In this document: in pieces, positions 43,790-51,774 of the stretch
Layout: every line of letters starts with the position of its first letter
Numbering within the stretch: position 1 is the stretch's first letter
Assembly (NCBI RefSeq): GCF_018332695.1
Contig: NZ_BOQN01000050.1
Location: forward strand, 1-64,000
Direction: 5' to 3'
DNA from: Paractinoplanes toevensis
GTDB lineage: Bacteria; Actinomycetota; Actinomycetes; Mycobacteriales; Micromonosporaceae
DNA length: 64,000 nucleotides
Translations under genes and position numbers: made by a program
The notes under the pieces: generated by a model
The model's database searches: none
The model's input: the letters and a program-made list of their open reading frames with translations, nothing else
Told to the model about the DNA's origin: nothing

Positions 43790-44488
43790 ATGCTTTCCAT
43801 CACCCGCCTCAGCAAGCGCCACGGCTCCCGCACCGTGCTCTCCGACGTCACGTTCCAGGCGCTGCCCGGCCGCGTCACCGGGTTCGTCGGGCCCAACGGG
43901 GCGGGCAAGTCCTCGACCCTGCGCATCCTGCTCGGGCTGGACCGGCCCACCTCCGGCACCGCGCTGATCGACGGAAAGCACTATCGGGACCTGCCCGACC
44001 CGATGCGGACGGTGGGGTCCACGCTCGACGGCTCCGGAGCCCACCGCTCCCGCACCGCCCGCAACCATCTCGCCTGGGTCGCCCGCGCGGCCGGCATCCC
44101 CCGGCATCGCGTGCGCGAGGTGCTCGACCAGGTGGGCCTCGCGGGCGCCGGGCGCACCCGGGTCGGCCGGTTCTCCCTCGGCATGGGGCAGCGGCTCGGG
44201 CTCGCCGCCGCGCTCCTGGGCGAGCCGGCGGCCCTGGTGCTCGACGAGCCGGTGAACGGCCTCGACCCGGAGGGCATCCGGTGGATGCGCGGCCTGCTGC
44301 GCGGGCACGCGGACGCGGGCGGCACCGTCCTGCTCTCCAGTCACCTGATGAGCGAGGTCGCCGAGATCTCCGACGACCTGGTGGTCATCGCCGGCGGGCG
44401 CGTCGTGGCAGCGGGCCCGCTCGACCGGGTGATCGCGGGGCACGCCTCGCTCGAGGAGGCCTTCTTCGCTCTCACGGGCGCGCAATGA
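43790..44488 (+). CDS. ABC transporter ATPase (antibiotic-export type)
   Basis: This 232-residue ATPase has Walker A GPNGAGKSS, signature FSLGMGQRLGLA, Walker B ALVLDEPVNG and H-loop SSH. The FSLGMGQR signature and DPEGIRWMR are typical of bacitracin/lantibiotic-type exporters (BcrA, NatA group). I chose the ATG at 43790, directly before the conserved first strand; no strong ribosome-binding site is visible. Confidence 0.9.
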   Translation: MLSITRLSKRHGSRTVLSDVTFQALPGRVTGFVGPNGAGKSSTLRILLGLDRPTSGTALIDGKHYRDLPDPMRTVGSTLDGSGAHRSRTARNHLAWVARAAGIPRHRVREVLDQVGLAGAGRTRVGRFSLGMGQRLGLAAALLGEPAALVLDEPVNGLDPEGIRWMRGLLRGHADAGGTVLLSSHLMSEVAEISDDLVVIAGGRVVAAGPLDRVIAGHASLEEAFFALTGAQ

Positions 44489-45324
44489 CCGGCTCCCGCG
44501 AGCCCGCGACGACCGGCTCCCACGAGCCCGCGACGACCCTCGTCCGCGCGGTCGCCGCCGAGCTGCGCAAGACCGCCACCCTCCCGGCCAGCCGCGGCGC
44601 ACTGGCGGTCGCGATGCTCGGCTCGCTCGGCATCACCGTGCTCAACGCCGTCAGCGTCCGCAACGCCCTCCGGTCTGGGCAGCCGGAGCAGGTCGGCTAC
44701 ACCTCCCCGGTCGAGGCGGCGTTCTCCGCCTTCCCGCTCGGCACGGTCGGCGCGGTCATCCTCGGCGTCGTCGTGATCAGCAGTGAATACACCGCGAACA
44801 GCCCCGACGCGGGCGGCGGCCGGCAGATCACCGCGACCCTCACGGCGACACCCGGCCGGCTCGCCCTGCTCACCGCGAAGGTCGCCGCCGCCGCGGTCCT
44901 CGTCCTGGCCACGGCCGCGATCACGATCCCCGCGTGCCTCGCCCTGGCGCACCTCATCATCGGCACCCCGTTCCCCGCCGCCACGCTCGGCGAAACGGCG
45001 GCCCGCGCCGCGGGCACGGCTCTCTACTGGATGCTGACCGGGCTCATCGTCCTGGCGATCACGGTCCTGACCCGCAGCGGCATCATCCCGCTCATCGCCG
45101 GCATCGTGAACAGCTCCGTGGTGTCGGTCTCGATCCTGCTGACGCACCTCACGTCGCTGGCCTACTACCTCCCCGACCTGGCCGGCCTGCGCCTGCACGG
45201 CGACGACCCGCTGGACATGTTCCCCGGCGCACTCGACCCGCTCCCCGGCGGACTGGTCATGGCCGCCTGGACGCTCGGACTCCTCGCGGTGTCGGCCACC
45301 GTCTTCACCCGGCGCGACGCATGA
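44485..45324 (+). CDS. ABC transporter permease
   Basis: This 279-residue ABC-2-type permease has six predicted helices, with the segment ISSEYTANSPDAGGGRQITATLTATPGR after helix 2, common in BcrB/LnoC-like permeases. Its cytoplasmic N-terminus contains an exact-length tandem duplication (TGSREPAT, TGSHEPAT). Overlaps the ATPase stop (ATGA) and the next permease start (ATGA). Confidence 0.85.
   Translation: MTGSREPATTGSHEPATTLVRAVAAELRKTATLPASRGALAVAMLGSLGITVLNAVSVRNALRSGQPEQVGYTSPVEAAFSAFPLGTVGAVILGVVVISSEYTANSPDAGGGRQITATLTATPGRLALLTAKVAAAAVLVLATAAITIPACLALAHLIIGTPFPAATLGETAARAAGTALYWMLTGLIVLAITVLTRSGIIPLIAGIVNSSVVSVSILLTHLTSLAYYLPDLAGLRLHGDDPLDMFPGALDPLPGGLVMAAWTLGLLAVSATVFTRRDA
44488..44535 (+). 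repeat. 24-bp tandem duplication in permease 5' end
   Basis: Two adjacent 24-bp units (44488-44511 and 44512-44535) differ by a single base. They keep the frame and lengthen the cytoplasmic N-terminus by eight residues. The near identity suggests a recent duplication by slippage. Confidence 0.8.
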
Positions 45325-46064
45325 CCAGGACCCTCGCCCGCACGGCCACCGCCGAACTCATCAAACTCGGCGGTCTTCCCGCAGCGCGCGGCGCCGTGGC
45401 CGGCACGGTTGCCGCCGGAGCCCTCCTCGCCGCGGCCCTCGCATCCTCCGCCCCGGCCGGCCCGGACGCCGGGCGGGTGGTGACCCAAGCGGTCCCGTTG
45501 CTCCAGGCCGGACCAATCCTCATCGGCATCCTCACCGCCGCCAGCGAGTACGCCGGCCGCCAGATCGCCACCACGCTGGCCGCGACGCCGAATCGGCTCC
45601 GGCTCCTGGCCGGGAAGGCCGTCGCCTACCTGCTGGTGGCCGCGGCCACCAGCGTCGCGACAATCGGTGCCGGGCTCGCGGCGGCCTGGCTGACCCGCGC
45701 GGTCCGAGGCGACGGCCCGGCACGGGAGCTCGACGGGTGGGCGGCGGCCGGCGGCGGGTGGGCGGCGGCCGGTGCGGTGGTCTATCTCGTCCTGATCGGC
45801 CTGCTCGCCCTCGGTTTGGCCGTCCTTCTCCGATCACTCGTCCCGTCACTGGCGGGCATGCTCGCTCTCGTGCTCGTCGTCTCACCGCTGCTGTCCGGCT
45901 TCACCGAGCACGCCCGCTGGCTGCCCGACCGCGCCGGAAGCCTCCTCTACCGCCCGGGCGCCGACCCGGTGCTCGGACCGGCCACCGGCGCCGCCGTCCT
46001 ACTCATCTGGACCGCACTGATCACGTCGGTCGCGGCCGCCGCCTTCCACTCACGGGACGCCTGA
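45321..46064 (+). CDS. ABC transporter permease, second subunit
   Basis: This 247-residue permease is a paralogue of the previous one: both start with a TATAELIKLGGLPAARGA / VAAELRKTATLPASRGA motif and share the SEYAGRQIATTLAATPNRLRLLAGK loop. The transporter is thus probably a heterodimer of two permeases with one ATPase type. A short Gly-Ala-Trp repeat lies in the external loop near residues 133-150. Confidence 0.85.
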   Translation: MTRTLARTATAELIKLGGLPAARGAVAGTVAAGALLAAALASSAPAGPDAGRVVTQAVPLLQAGPILIGILTAASEYAGRQIATTLAATPNRLRLLAGKAVAYLLVAAATSVATIGAGLAAAWLTRAVRGDGPARELDGWAAAGGGWAAAGAVVYLVLIGLLALGLAVLLRSLVPSLAGMLALVLVVSPLLSGFTEHARWLPDRAGSLLYRPGADPVLGPATGAAVLLIWTALITSVAAAAFHSRDA

Positions 46065-46561
46065 GAGCCGGTGTCGGCCGGCTCGCCGAAGCGGCGGAAA
46101 TGGCCGGATCGCGCGGCGTTTGCGAGTTGGCGGGTGCCGGAGCCCACCGCCGCGAGTCTGGCCACACCGTCGTCAAACGGAGCCGTACAGCTACCACATC
46201 GAGACTGGGCTGGCCCCGCATCAGCGTGGCCTTCACCACCACGTGGCGGATTTCCCGGCCCGAACGTCGATGTTCACGTCGGACCGAGAAACTTGGGCTC
46301 ATGGGCTAGCCTGTCGCCCAAGCGCGGGTCACCTTCTTGCGGAGCACGTCGTCACGCACGACCTCTCCGGAGGGGGCGCCACCCGAGCTTGTGTACGGAA
46401 CGTCGTCGCCGTACCTGCGGTCAACGGCTGAATTCAGCCATTTGGCCTGCGGATATGACTACGCCCTTCGTCCACATTGCTCACACGGAGCGACGAAGCT
46501 GATACCGTCAGTACTGCCGCGGCGCTGACCGTGACCCGCACCTTAGACGAGGCCTCTCGCA
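46065..46561. other. Gene-poor, AT-richer stretch
   Basis: No open frame here has convincing codon use or protein-like content; the frames that stay open read as low-complexity Arg/Pro/Ser. GC content falls below that of the neighbours, especially from about 46180 to 46760. It may be decayed or acquired DNA. Confidence 0.5.
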
Positions 46562-46765
46562 ATGGTCCCTGCGGTCCTACAGCCCCTCGCGGAAAACGCT
46601 CAGTTGACCATCGTTTTGGTCGTCTGTGCCCCGCTCACAGCAATAGTGATCATGTTCGTTGTTGCATTGATCCGCGCGCCGAGAGAAAAGTGCGTTGAGG
46701 CGATCAAGGCAATGGCCGAAGTGGCACGCGCCCTCAGGTCCGGCAAGTCGAAGCAATCGCCATGA
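46562..46765 (+). CDS. Small single-helix membrane protein
   Basis: A 67-residue protein with one clear transmembrane helix (residues about 14-38, TIVLVVCAPLTAIVIMFVVAL) followed by a basic and amphipathic tail (EKCVEAIKAMAEVARALRSGKS). A GAGG lies about 12 bases before the ATG. I do not recognise it. The composition looks like a real protein and codon use is less GC-biased than in the neighbours, consistent with acquired DNA. Confidence 0.5.
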   Translation: MVPAVLQPLAENAQLTIVLVVCAPLTAIVIMFVVALIRAPREKCVEAIKAMAEVARALRSGKSKQSP

Positions 46766-46821
46766 CCGCCAACCGGAGATCACCTATGGCGGGGCGTGGC
46801 CGGACGACGTAGGCGCGCGTC

Positions 46822-46846
46822 GGCGCCGGCTCGCCCCGCCGGCGCC
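46822..46846. terminator. GC-rich hairpin between convergent genes
   Basis: GGCGCCGGC (46822-46830) and GCCGGCGCC (46838-46846) form a perfect 9-bp stem with a 7-base loop between the small membrane protein gene and the end of the SDR gene, a position suited to a bidirectional terminator. Confidence 0.5.
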
Positions 46847-46917
46847 CTCTCCCACCAGCGGGCGAGAGAGCTGCCCTCAGGCACAACGCGGGACCGCGCC
46901 ACGCGGGCGGCACGGGG

Positions 46918-47850
46918 TTACGGTCGCGCGGCGGGCTGCCGCGGCTGCGCTCCGATCGGGAACTCGACGCCCGTGAGCTGCTCGGAGACCGTCCACAGGC
47001 GCTGCTGGACAGCCACGTCGTGCGACTGAGGGCTGGAGGAGACCAGCCGGGGGTGGCCGCGAACCTCGCCGACGCCGCCGGGGCCGTAGTACTGCCCGCC
47101 CTGGACGGCCGGGTCGGTGGCGGCTCGCAGGGTGGGCAGGGCGCCCATCGCCGGGTTCTGGGTGATCAGGGGCGCGAGCCAGGTGAGCGGCAGGCGGAGG
47201 AACGCCGGTGAGTTGCGGGCCAGTTCGGTGTTGGACACGCCGGGGTGTGCGGCCACGGCGACCGTCGTGCCGTGTGCCGTCAGGCGGCGCTGCAGTTCGT
47301 AGGTGAACATGAGGTTGGCCAGCTTGGACTGGCCGTAGGCGGCGACCCGCCCGTACGAGTGCTCCCACTGCAGGTCGTCGAAGTGGATCGCGGCCCGGAT
47401 GCGGTGGCCGACACTGCTGACCGTCACCACCCGGGAACCGGGCACCGGCAGGAGCCGGTCGAGCAGCAGGCCGGTGAGCGCGAAGTGGCCGAGATGGTTG
47501 GTGCCGAACTGCATCTCGAAGCCGTCCCGGGTGGTCTGCTTCGGCGTGTACATCACCCCGGCGTTGTTGATCAGCAGGTCGATGCGCGGGTGGGCGGCGC
47601 GCAGGTCGGCCGCCGCGGCCCGGATCGACTCCAGTGAGGTCAGATCCAGTTCCTGCACGGCCACGTCGCCGGCGATCCGGGCGGCGGCCTGTTTGCCCTT
47701 CGCCACGTTTCGCACCGCCAGCACCACCGTCGCGCCGCGCCCGGCCAGCGCCTGAGCCGTCGCGAAGCCCAGGCCGGTGTTGGCGCCGGTCACGATCGCC
47801 ACTCGGCCCCGCTGGTCGGGGGTGTCCTGCTCGGTCCACTTCTCGCTCAT
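46918..47850 (-). CDS. Short-chain dehydrogenase/reductase
   Basis: This 310-residue SDR has the NAD(P) motif TGANTGLGFA, NNAGVMY, the active-site Ser in TVSSVG and YGQSK (YxxxK). The layout, with an Arg after strand 2 (LAVRN), favours NADP. It resembles retinol dehydrogenase/protochlorophyllide-reductase-like oxidoreductases. It is divergent from a TetR regulator, with two matching palindromes between them, so it is probably the regulator's main target. Confidence 0.9.
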   Translation of the reverse strand: MSEKWTEQDTPDQRGRVAIVTGANTGLGFATAQALAGRGATVVLAVRNVAKGKQAAARIAGDVAVQELDLTSLESIRAAAADLRAAHPRIDLLINNAGVMYTPKQTTRDGFEMQFGTNHLGHFALTGLLLDRLLPVPGSRVVTVSSVGHRIRAAIHFDDLQWEHSYGRVAAYGQSKLANLMFTYELQRRLTAHGTTVAVAAHPGVSNTELARNSPAFLRLPLTWLAPLITQNPAMGALPTLRAATDPAVQGGQYYGPGGVGEVRGHPRLVSSSPQSHDVAVQQRLWTVSEQLTGVEFPIGAQPRQPAARP

Positions 47851-47897
47851 GTCGTCCTCCTAAAGTACCGCCGGTCTGTTATGGCGAGAACGCTAAG

Positions 47898-47932
47898 AGA
47901 CCGGTGGTCTTTTGTCAAGAGACCGACGGTCT
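47898..47932. promoter_or_regulatory. Two TetR-type operators
   Basis: AGACC-GGT-GGTCT (47898-47910) and AGACC-GAC-GGTCT (47920-47932) share the palindrome AGACCNNNGGTCT, extended to AAGAGACC...GGTCTTT. Their centres are 22 bp apart, about two helical turns. They lie between the divergent SDR and TetR genes. Confidence 0.75.
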
Positions 47933-47950
47933 TTAAGCTAGGCTGGCGGC

Positions 47951-48616
47951 ATGACCTTCCAGCGAGCCCGCAGTGATGAGCAGCGGGAACTCCGTCGCCG
48001 GGCGATCCTGGACACAGCGGCGGCAATGCTCGACGAGATGCCGGTGGCCGACCTGAGCCTCAACGAGCTCAGCCGGCGCGTCGGCCTGGCCAAGTCGAAC
48101 GTGCTGCGCTATTTCGAGTCCCGCGAGGCGGTGCTGCTCGAACTGCTCGACTACTTCCTCGACAACTGGCTGGCCGAGCTGACCGGTGAGCTCGCCGCCG
48201 GCGTCGACGCCGAACGGCCCGCGGCCGAGCGGGCCGAGCAACTGGCCGAGGTCTTCAGTCGTTCGCTGGCCGGCCGGGTGGCGCTGTGCGATCTGCTCGG
48301 GGCACAAGGCGGCGTCCTGGAGCACAACGTCTCGGTCGAGGTTGTCATGCGGCACAAGCACGCCGTGCTCGGCAGCCTCGCGGAGATGGTCGGCCTCGTC
48401 CGGCGCTACCTGCCGGAGGTCGGCGACGGCGCCCAGACGGTCTGCCTGCAGGCCACGATCATGGCGGGTGCGCTGTCGGCGTACTGCTCGCCGCCGCCCA
48501 GCGTGCTCGCCGCCTACCAGGCCGAGCCCGCGCTGGCCGCGATCCACCTGGACCTGCAACCTTCGCTGCGGCTGGCCATCATCACGGCGATCATGGGCAC
48601 CCTGCCGCGCGACTGA
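47951..48616 (+). CDS. TetR-family repressor
   Basis: This 221-residue regulator has an N-terminal TetR HTH (RRAILDTAAAMLDEM, LSLNELSRRVGLAKSNVLRYFESREAVLLELL) and an all-helical ligand domain. It likely represses the divergent SDR gene and itself through the two palindromes at 47898-47932. The ligand-binding part gives no clear hint of the inducer. It ends 94 bp before the ligase-like operon, which it may also influence. Confidence 0.9.
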   Translation: MTFQRARSDEQRELRRRAILDTAAAMLDEMPVADLSLNELSRRVGLAKSNVLRYFESREAVLLELLDYFLDNWLAELTGELAAGVDAERPAAERAEQLAEVFSRSLAGRVALCDLLGAQGGVLEHNVSVEVVMRHKHAVLGSLAEMVGLVRRYLPEVGDGAQTVCLQATIMAGALSAYCSPPPSVLAAYQAEPALAAIHLDLQPSLRLAIITAIMGTLPRD

Positions 48617-48637
48617 GCCGCTCGCCCCGGGGCAGTC

Positions 48638-48651
48638 GAGTATCGGTACTC
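48638..48651. promoter_or_regulatory. Short palindrome before the four-gene operon
   Basis: GAGTA-TCGG-TACTC is a 14-bp palindrome 60 bases before the start of the ligase-like gene and unlike the TetR boxes upstream. It is a candidate operator for the operon. Confidence 0.3.
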
Positions 48652-48710
48652 ATTCCCGCCCACCGCCGAGCCGCAAGAGTGGAGGAACTCAAGCGGAAGG
48701 GTGGGACCCG

Positions 48711-50234
48711 ATGACTTTCGTGCGGCAATGGCTGCTGCGCTTCGCCAGCACGACATTGAGCTGGATCTACGGCCTCTACCGTGTGCACCCGGTCGCCTGG
48801 CGGGTCATGGCCCGCAACTACCGGCCCTGGATGGCCTCGTTCGGGCGGCTGCACGCGTGGATGACCTGCCAGTTCGCGGCGATCGACGTGCCCGCGTACG
48901 CCGATTTCCTGCGCCGGCACGACTGGCGGTTCCGCTGGTTCGCGCTGTCCTCCTACCCGCCGACCGACAAGTCGTCGTACGTCGCGGCCTACCCGGAGGC
49001 GGAACGGTGCTGGAACGGCCGGCTGGCGATCGCGGGCAGTGTGGTCGACGAGTCCTCCGGCTCGTCGGGACGGCCGTTCAACTGGGTCCGGAGCCGCCGG
49101 GAGCTGCGGACCGTCCACAAGAACCTGGCCGGCTACACCACGCTGGTCTTCCCGTCCCGGCGGCGGTTCGTCATCAACGCGTACTCGATGGGTGCGTGGG
49201 CGACCGGCACCAACACCGGCATCGCGATGGCCCGGGTGGCGATGGTGAAGAACACCGGGCCCGACCTCGACAAGATCATCGACACGTTGCGGCACTTCGG
49301 GCCGGGCTTCGACTACGTGATCACGGCGTACCCGCCGTTTCTGAAGCATCTGCTGGACCGGATGGACGCGGACGGCTTCCCGTGGCCGGAGTACCGGTTG
49401 TCGGCGCTGGTCGGCGGCGAGGGGATGACCGAGGCGCTGCGCGACTATCTGGAGCAGCGGTTCGTCAAGGTGCGGTCGGGTTACGGCGCGAGCGATCTGA
49501 CGATCGGCATGGCCGGGGAGACCGACCTCACCGTCTGGCTGCGGCGCCGGCTGCGGACGGACGCCGGGCTGCGGGCCGCACTGCTCGGGCCGGACGAGCA
49601 GCGGCTGCCGATGATCTTCCAGTACAACCCGCTGGAAACCTACCTGGAGACCACCCCGGACCAGGAGATCCTCTGCACCCTCAACACCACCGCCGTACTG
49701 AACCCGAAGGTCCGCTACAACATCGGCGACGAGGGCCGGCTGATGTCGTTCGACACGGTGATGCTGGCCGCGGGCCCGGCGGCCGAGGCGGCGTGGCGGG
49801 TCGACCGGATGCGGCTGCCGCTGCTGTTCCTGTTCGGCCGCAGGGACAGCACGGTCTCCTACATGGGCGCGAACCTCTATCCGCAGGACGTCGAGTACGG
49901 CCTGTACACCGGCAACCCGTCCGCGCATCTCATCGAGAGCTTCCGGTTGTCGCTGGAGGAGCGCGCCGACCTGGAGGCCCGGCCCACCGTCGACGTGCAA
50001 CTGCGCGCCGAGGCCCGGCTGTCCGAGGCCGAGCGCGAGGAGTTGGCCGACCGCTGCCGGGACGGGGTGCTGCGACACCTTGCCCAGGTGAGCCGGGACT
50101 TCGCCGAGTCGCTGGCCGAGGATCCGTCCGCCGCCGATCTGCGGATCCGCATCCACCGGCACCAAAGCGGGCCGTTCGCCGGCGCCACCGGAAAGATCAA
50201 GAACGTCTACCTCGCCAGGAGCGACGCCGTATGA
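48711..50234 (+). CDS. PaaK/CapK-like adenylate-forming ligase
   Basis: This 507-residue protein resembles the phenylacetate-CoA ligase family. The phosphate-binding loop is SSGSSGRPFNW (near residue 108), the adenine motif SGYGASDLTIG (near 260), and the later YNIGDEGRL motif (Asp for ribose). A basic N-terminal helix may bind membranes. The usual C-terminal Lys region reads TGKIKNVYL. It would activate a carboxylic acid as an acyl-adenylate for CoA or another acceptor. I chose 48711 because GTGGGACCCG and GGAAGG precede it and upstream codons are non-coding. Heads a four-gene operon joined by ATGA overlaps. Confidence 0.8.
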   Translation: MTFVRQWLLRFASTTLSWIYGLYRVHPVAWRVMARNYRPWMASFGRLHAWMTCQFAAIDVPAYADFLRRHDWRFRWFALSSYPPTDKSSYVAAYPEAERCWNGRLAIAGSVVDESSGSSGRPFNWVRSRRELRTVHKNLAGYTTLVFPSRRRFVINAYSMGAWATGTNTGIAMARVAMVKNTGPDLDKIIDTLRHFGPGFDYVITAYPPFLKHLLDRMDADGFPWPEYRLSALVGGEGMTEALRDYLEQRFVKVRSGYGASDLTIGMAGETDLTVWLRRRLRTDAGLRAALLGPDEQRLPMIFQYNPLETYLETTPDQEILCTLNTTAVLNPKVRYNIGDEGRLMSFDTVMLAAGPAAEAAWRVDRMRLPLLFLFGRRDSTVSYMGANLYPQDVEYGLYTGNPSAHLIESFRLSLEERADLEARPTVDVQLRAEARLSEAEREELADRCRDGVLRHLAQVSRDFAESLAEDPSAADLRIRIHRHQSGPFAGATGKIKNVYLARSDAV

Positions 50235-50686
50235 GGACCGACGACTTCACCAGCACGCCACCGCTGGGCCGGGCCACCGCCATGTTCGTGGGCGCGACCC
50301 GCTATCGGAGCCCGTACTCCATCTTCGTTCTGAGTTTGACCTGGTTCCGCCTGGTCCGGCAGATGCGGCGGATGCGGGGTTACTGCTGGCACCGGGTCTA
50401 TTGGCAATGGCCGTTCACCCTCGGCACGATCGCGTTCTTCGCCGACCGCGACGCGATGCTGAAGTTCGCCCGCAGCAAGCATCATCGCGCCCTCATGTGC
50501 TGGGTCACCGACCACGGCACCCGGCACGCCACCGGCGGGTACATCCGGCTCTACACCGCCGACCCGAACGGCTACACCAACGGGGTGTGGCGGGCCGAGG
50601 ACGACGCCATGGCCCACATCGACAACTTTTCTCCACTGCCATCCGAGCAGGCCGGCCCGCCCGTACACCGGAAGCCGGCGCGATGA
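50231..50686 (+). CDS. Small protein, possible dimeric alpha/beta-barrel fold
   Basis: A 151-residue protein I cannot assign firmly. The pattern of a FVLSLTWFRLVRQMRRM helix, TLGTIAFFADRDAMLKFARSKHH and a conserved Trp/His-rich middle resembles monooxygenase-like ferredoxin-fold families such as DUF4188 or spheroidene-monooxygenase-like proteins. The ATG overlaps the ligase stop and its stop overlaps the next ATG. Being inside the operon, it probably acts on the same metabolite. Confidence 0.55.
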   Translation: MRTDDFTSTPPLGRATAMFVGATRYRSPYSIFVLSLTWFRLVRQMRRMRGYCWHRVYWQWPFTLGTIAFFADRDAMLKFARSKHHRALMCWVTDHGTRHATGGYIRLYTADPNGYTNGVWRAEDDAMAHIDNFSPLPSEQAGPPVHRKPAR

Positions 50687-51774
50687 CCATCCGCCTGGAC
50701 CGGGTCTCGAACCGCGCGGAGCTGCGGGAGTTCCGCGCGCTGCCGCTGCGGCTGCACCCGGCCGACCGCTACGTGCCGCCGGCCGACGCGATGATCACCG
50801 GCTGGTGGCAGGCGGGCGTCGAGCTGTACCTCGCGCGCGACGCCACCGGTGCGGTGGTGGGCCGGACCTGCGTGCACCGCGATCCCCGGCTGGACGCCAA
50901 GCTCGGCCGGCGCCTGCAGCTGTTCGGTCTCACCGAGTTCACCGACGACGACGCGGTGGCCGGCGCCCTCTTCCGGCTGATCGGCGAGCGCGGCCGGGAC
51001 ACCGACGCGCTGTTCGGGCCGGTCGGCCTGCTGCCGAACCAGACCGGCGGCGTCATCACGTCGGGCTTCGGCGAGCGTGGCTTCATCGACTCGGCGTGGA
51101 ACCCCGCTTACTACCCCAAGATTTTCGAAAACCATGATTTTGTACGCCGTTTCGAGGCGGACACCTGGCGGTGCGACCTGCCCGCCACGGCCGACCCGGA
51201 CGTCCTGTTCCCGTTCGACGACGAGCGCCTGGCCGCCGAGCGCCTGGTGCTGCGGTACGGCTCGCGCCGCCGCTTCGCCGAGCAGCTGCCGATCCTGCGG
51301 AGCATGCTGAACGCCAGCTTCGCCCAGCGAAGGTATTACACCGAGATCGACGCCGCCGAGCTCGCGGCGCAGACCGACGGCCTGGCCCACCTCCTCGACG
51401 AGAAGCTGCTGATGTGGCTGGAGAAGGACGGCCGCCCAGTCGCCTTCGTGGTCGCCGTCCCCGACGTCTCCCGTTTCCTGATGGCCCGACGGGGCGACCT
51501 CGGCCTGGTCAACCAGCTCCGCCTGCTCGCGACCCGGGCCCGCTACCGCGACGAGGCGGTGCTGATCATCAAGGGGACCGTCCCCGGCGAGCAGGGCAAG
51601 GGCTACCTGACGCTGCTCTCCCGCGAACTCTTCCGCAACCTCGCCGCCGGCGGCTACCGCACGTTGCGCAGCACGTTCGTGGAACGGGACAACCCGGCCT
51701 CGGCGGCGCAGTACCCGCGGATGGGCGGCCGCCCGCTGCACGGCTACACCTTCTACCAGCGGGAGACACGATGA
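50683..51774 (+). CDS. GNAT-like acyltransferase
   Basis: This 363-residue protein appears to have two GNAT-type halves. The N-terminal half includes ELYLARDATGAVVGRTCVH and a FGPVGLLPNQTGGVITSGF segment like that in related N-acyltransferase-like proteins; the second half includes KDGRPVAFVVAVPD and IKGTVPGEQGKGYLTLLSRELF, which resembles the acetyl-CoA pyrophosphate loop. It may transfer the acyl group activated by the upstream ligase to an amine. Function is inferred. Confidence 0.65.
   Translation: MTIRLDRVSNRAELREFRALPLRLHPADRYVPPADAMITGWWQAGVELYLARDATGAVVGRTCVHRDPRLDAKLGRRLQLFGLTEFTDDDAVAGALFRLIGERGRDTDALFGPVGLLPNQTGGVITSGFGERGFIDSAWNPAYYPKIFENHDFVRRFEADTWRCDLPATADPDVLFPFDDERLAAERLVLRYGSRRRFAEQLPILRSMLNASFAQRRYYTEIDAAELAAQTDGLAHLLDEKLLMWLEKDGRPVAFVVAVPDVSRFLMARRGDLGLVNQLRLLATRARYRDEAVLIIKGTVPGEQGKGYLTLLSRELFRNLAAGGYRTLRSTFVERDNPASAAQYPRMGGRPLHGYTFYQRETR

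Noticed and set aside
46071..46502. Several overlapping frames of 60-140 codons in the AT-richer patch
   Set aside because: None has a ribosome-binding site, hydrophobic pattern or protein-like composition; reported only as a gene-poor stretch.
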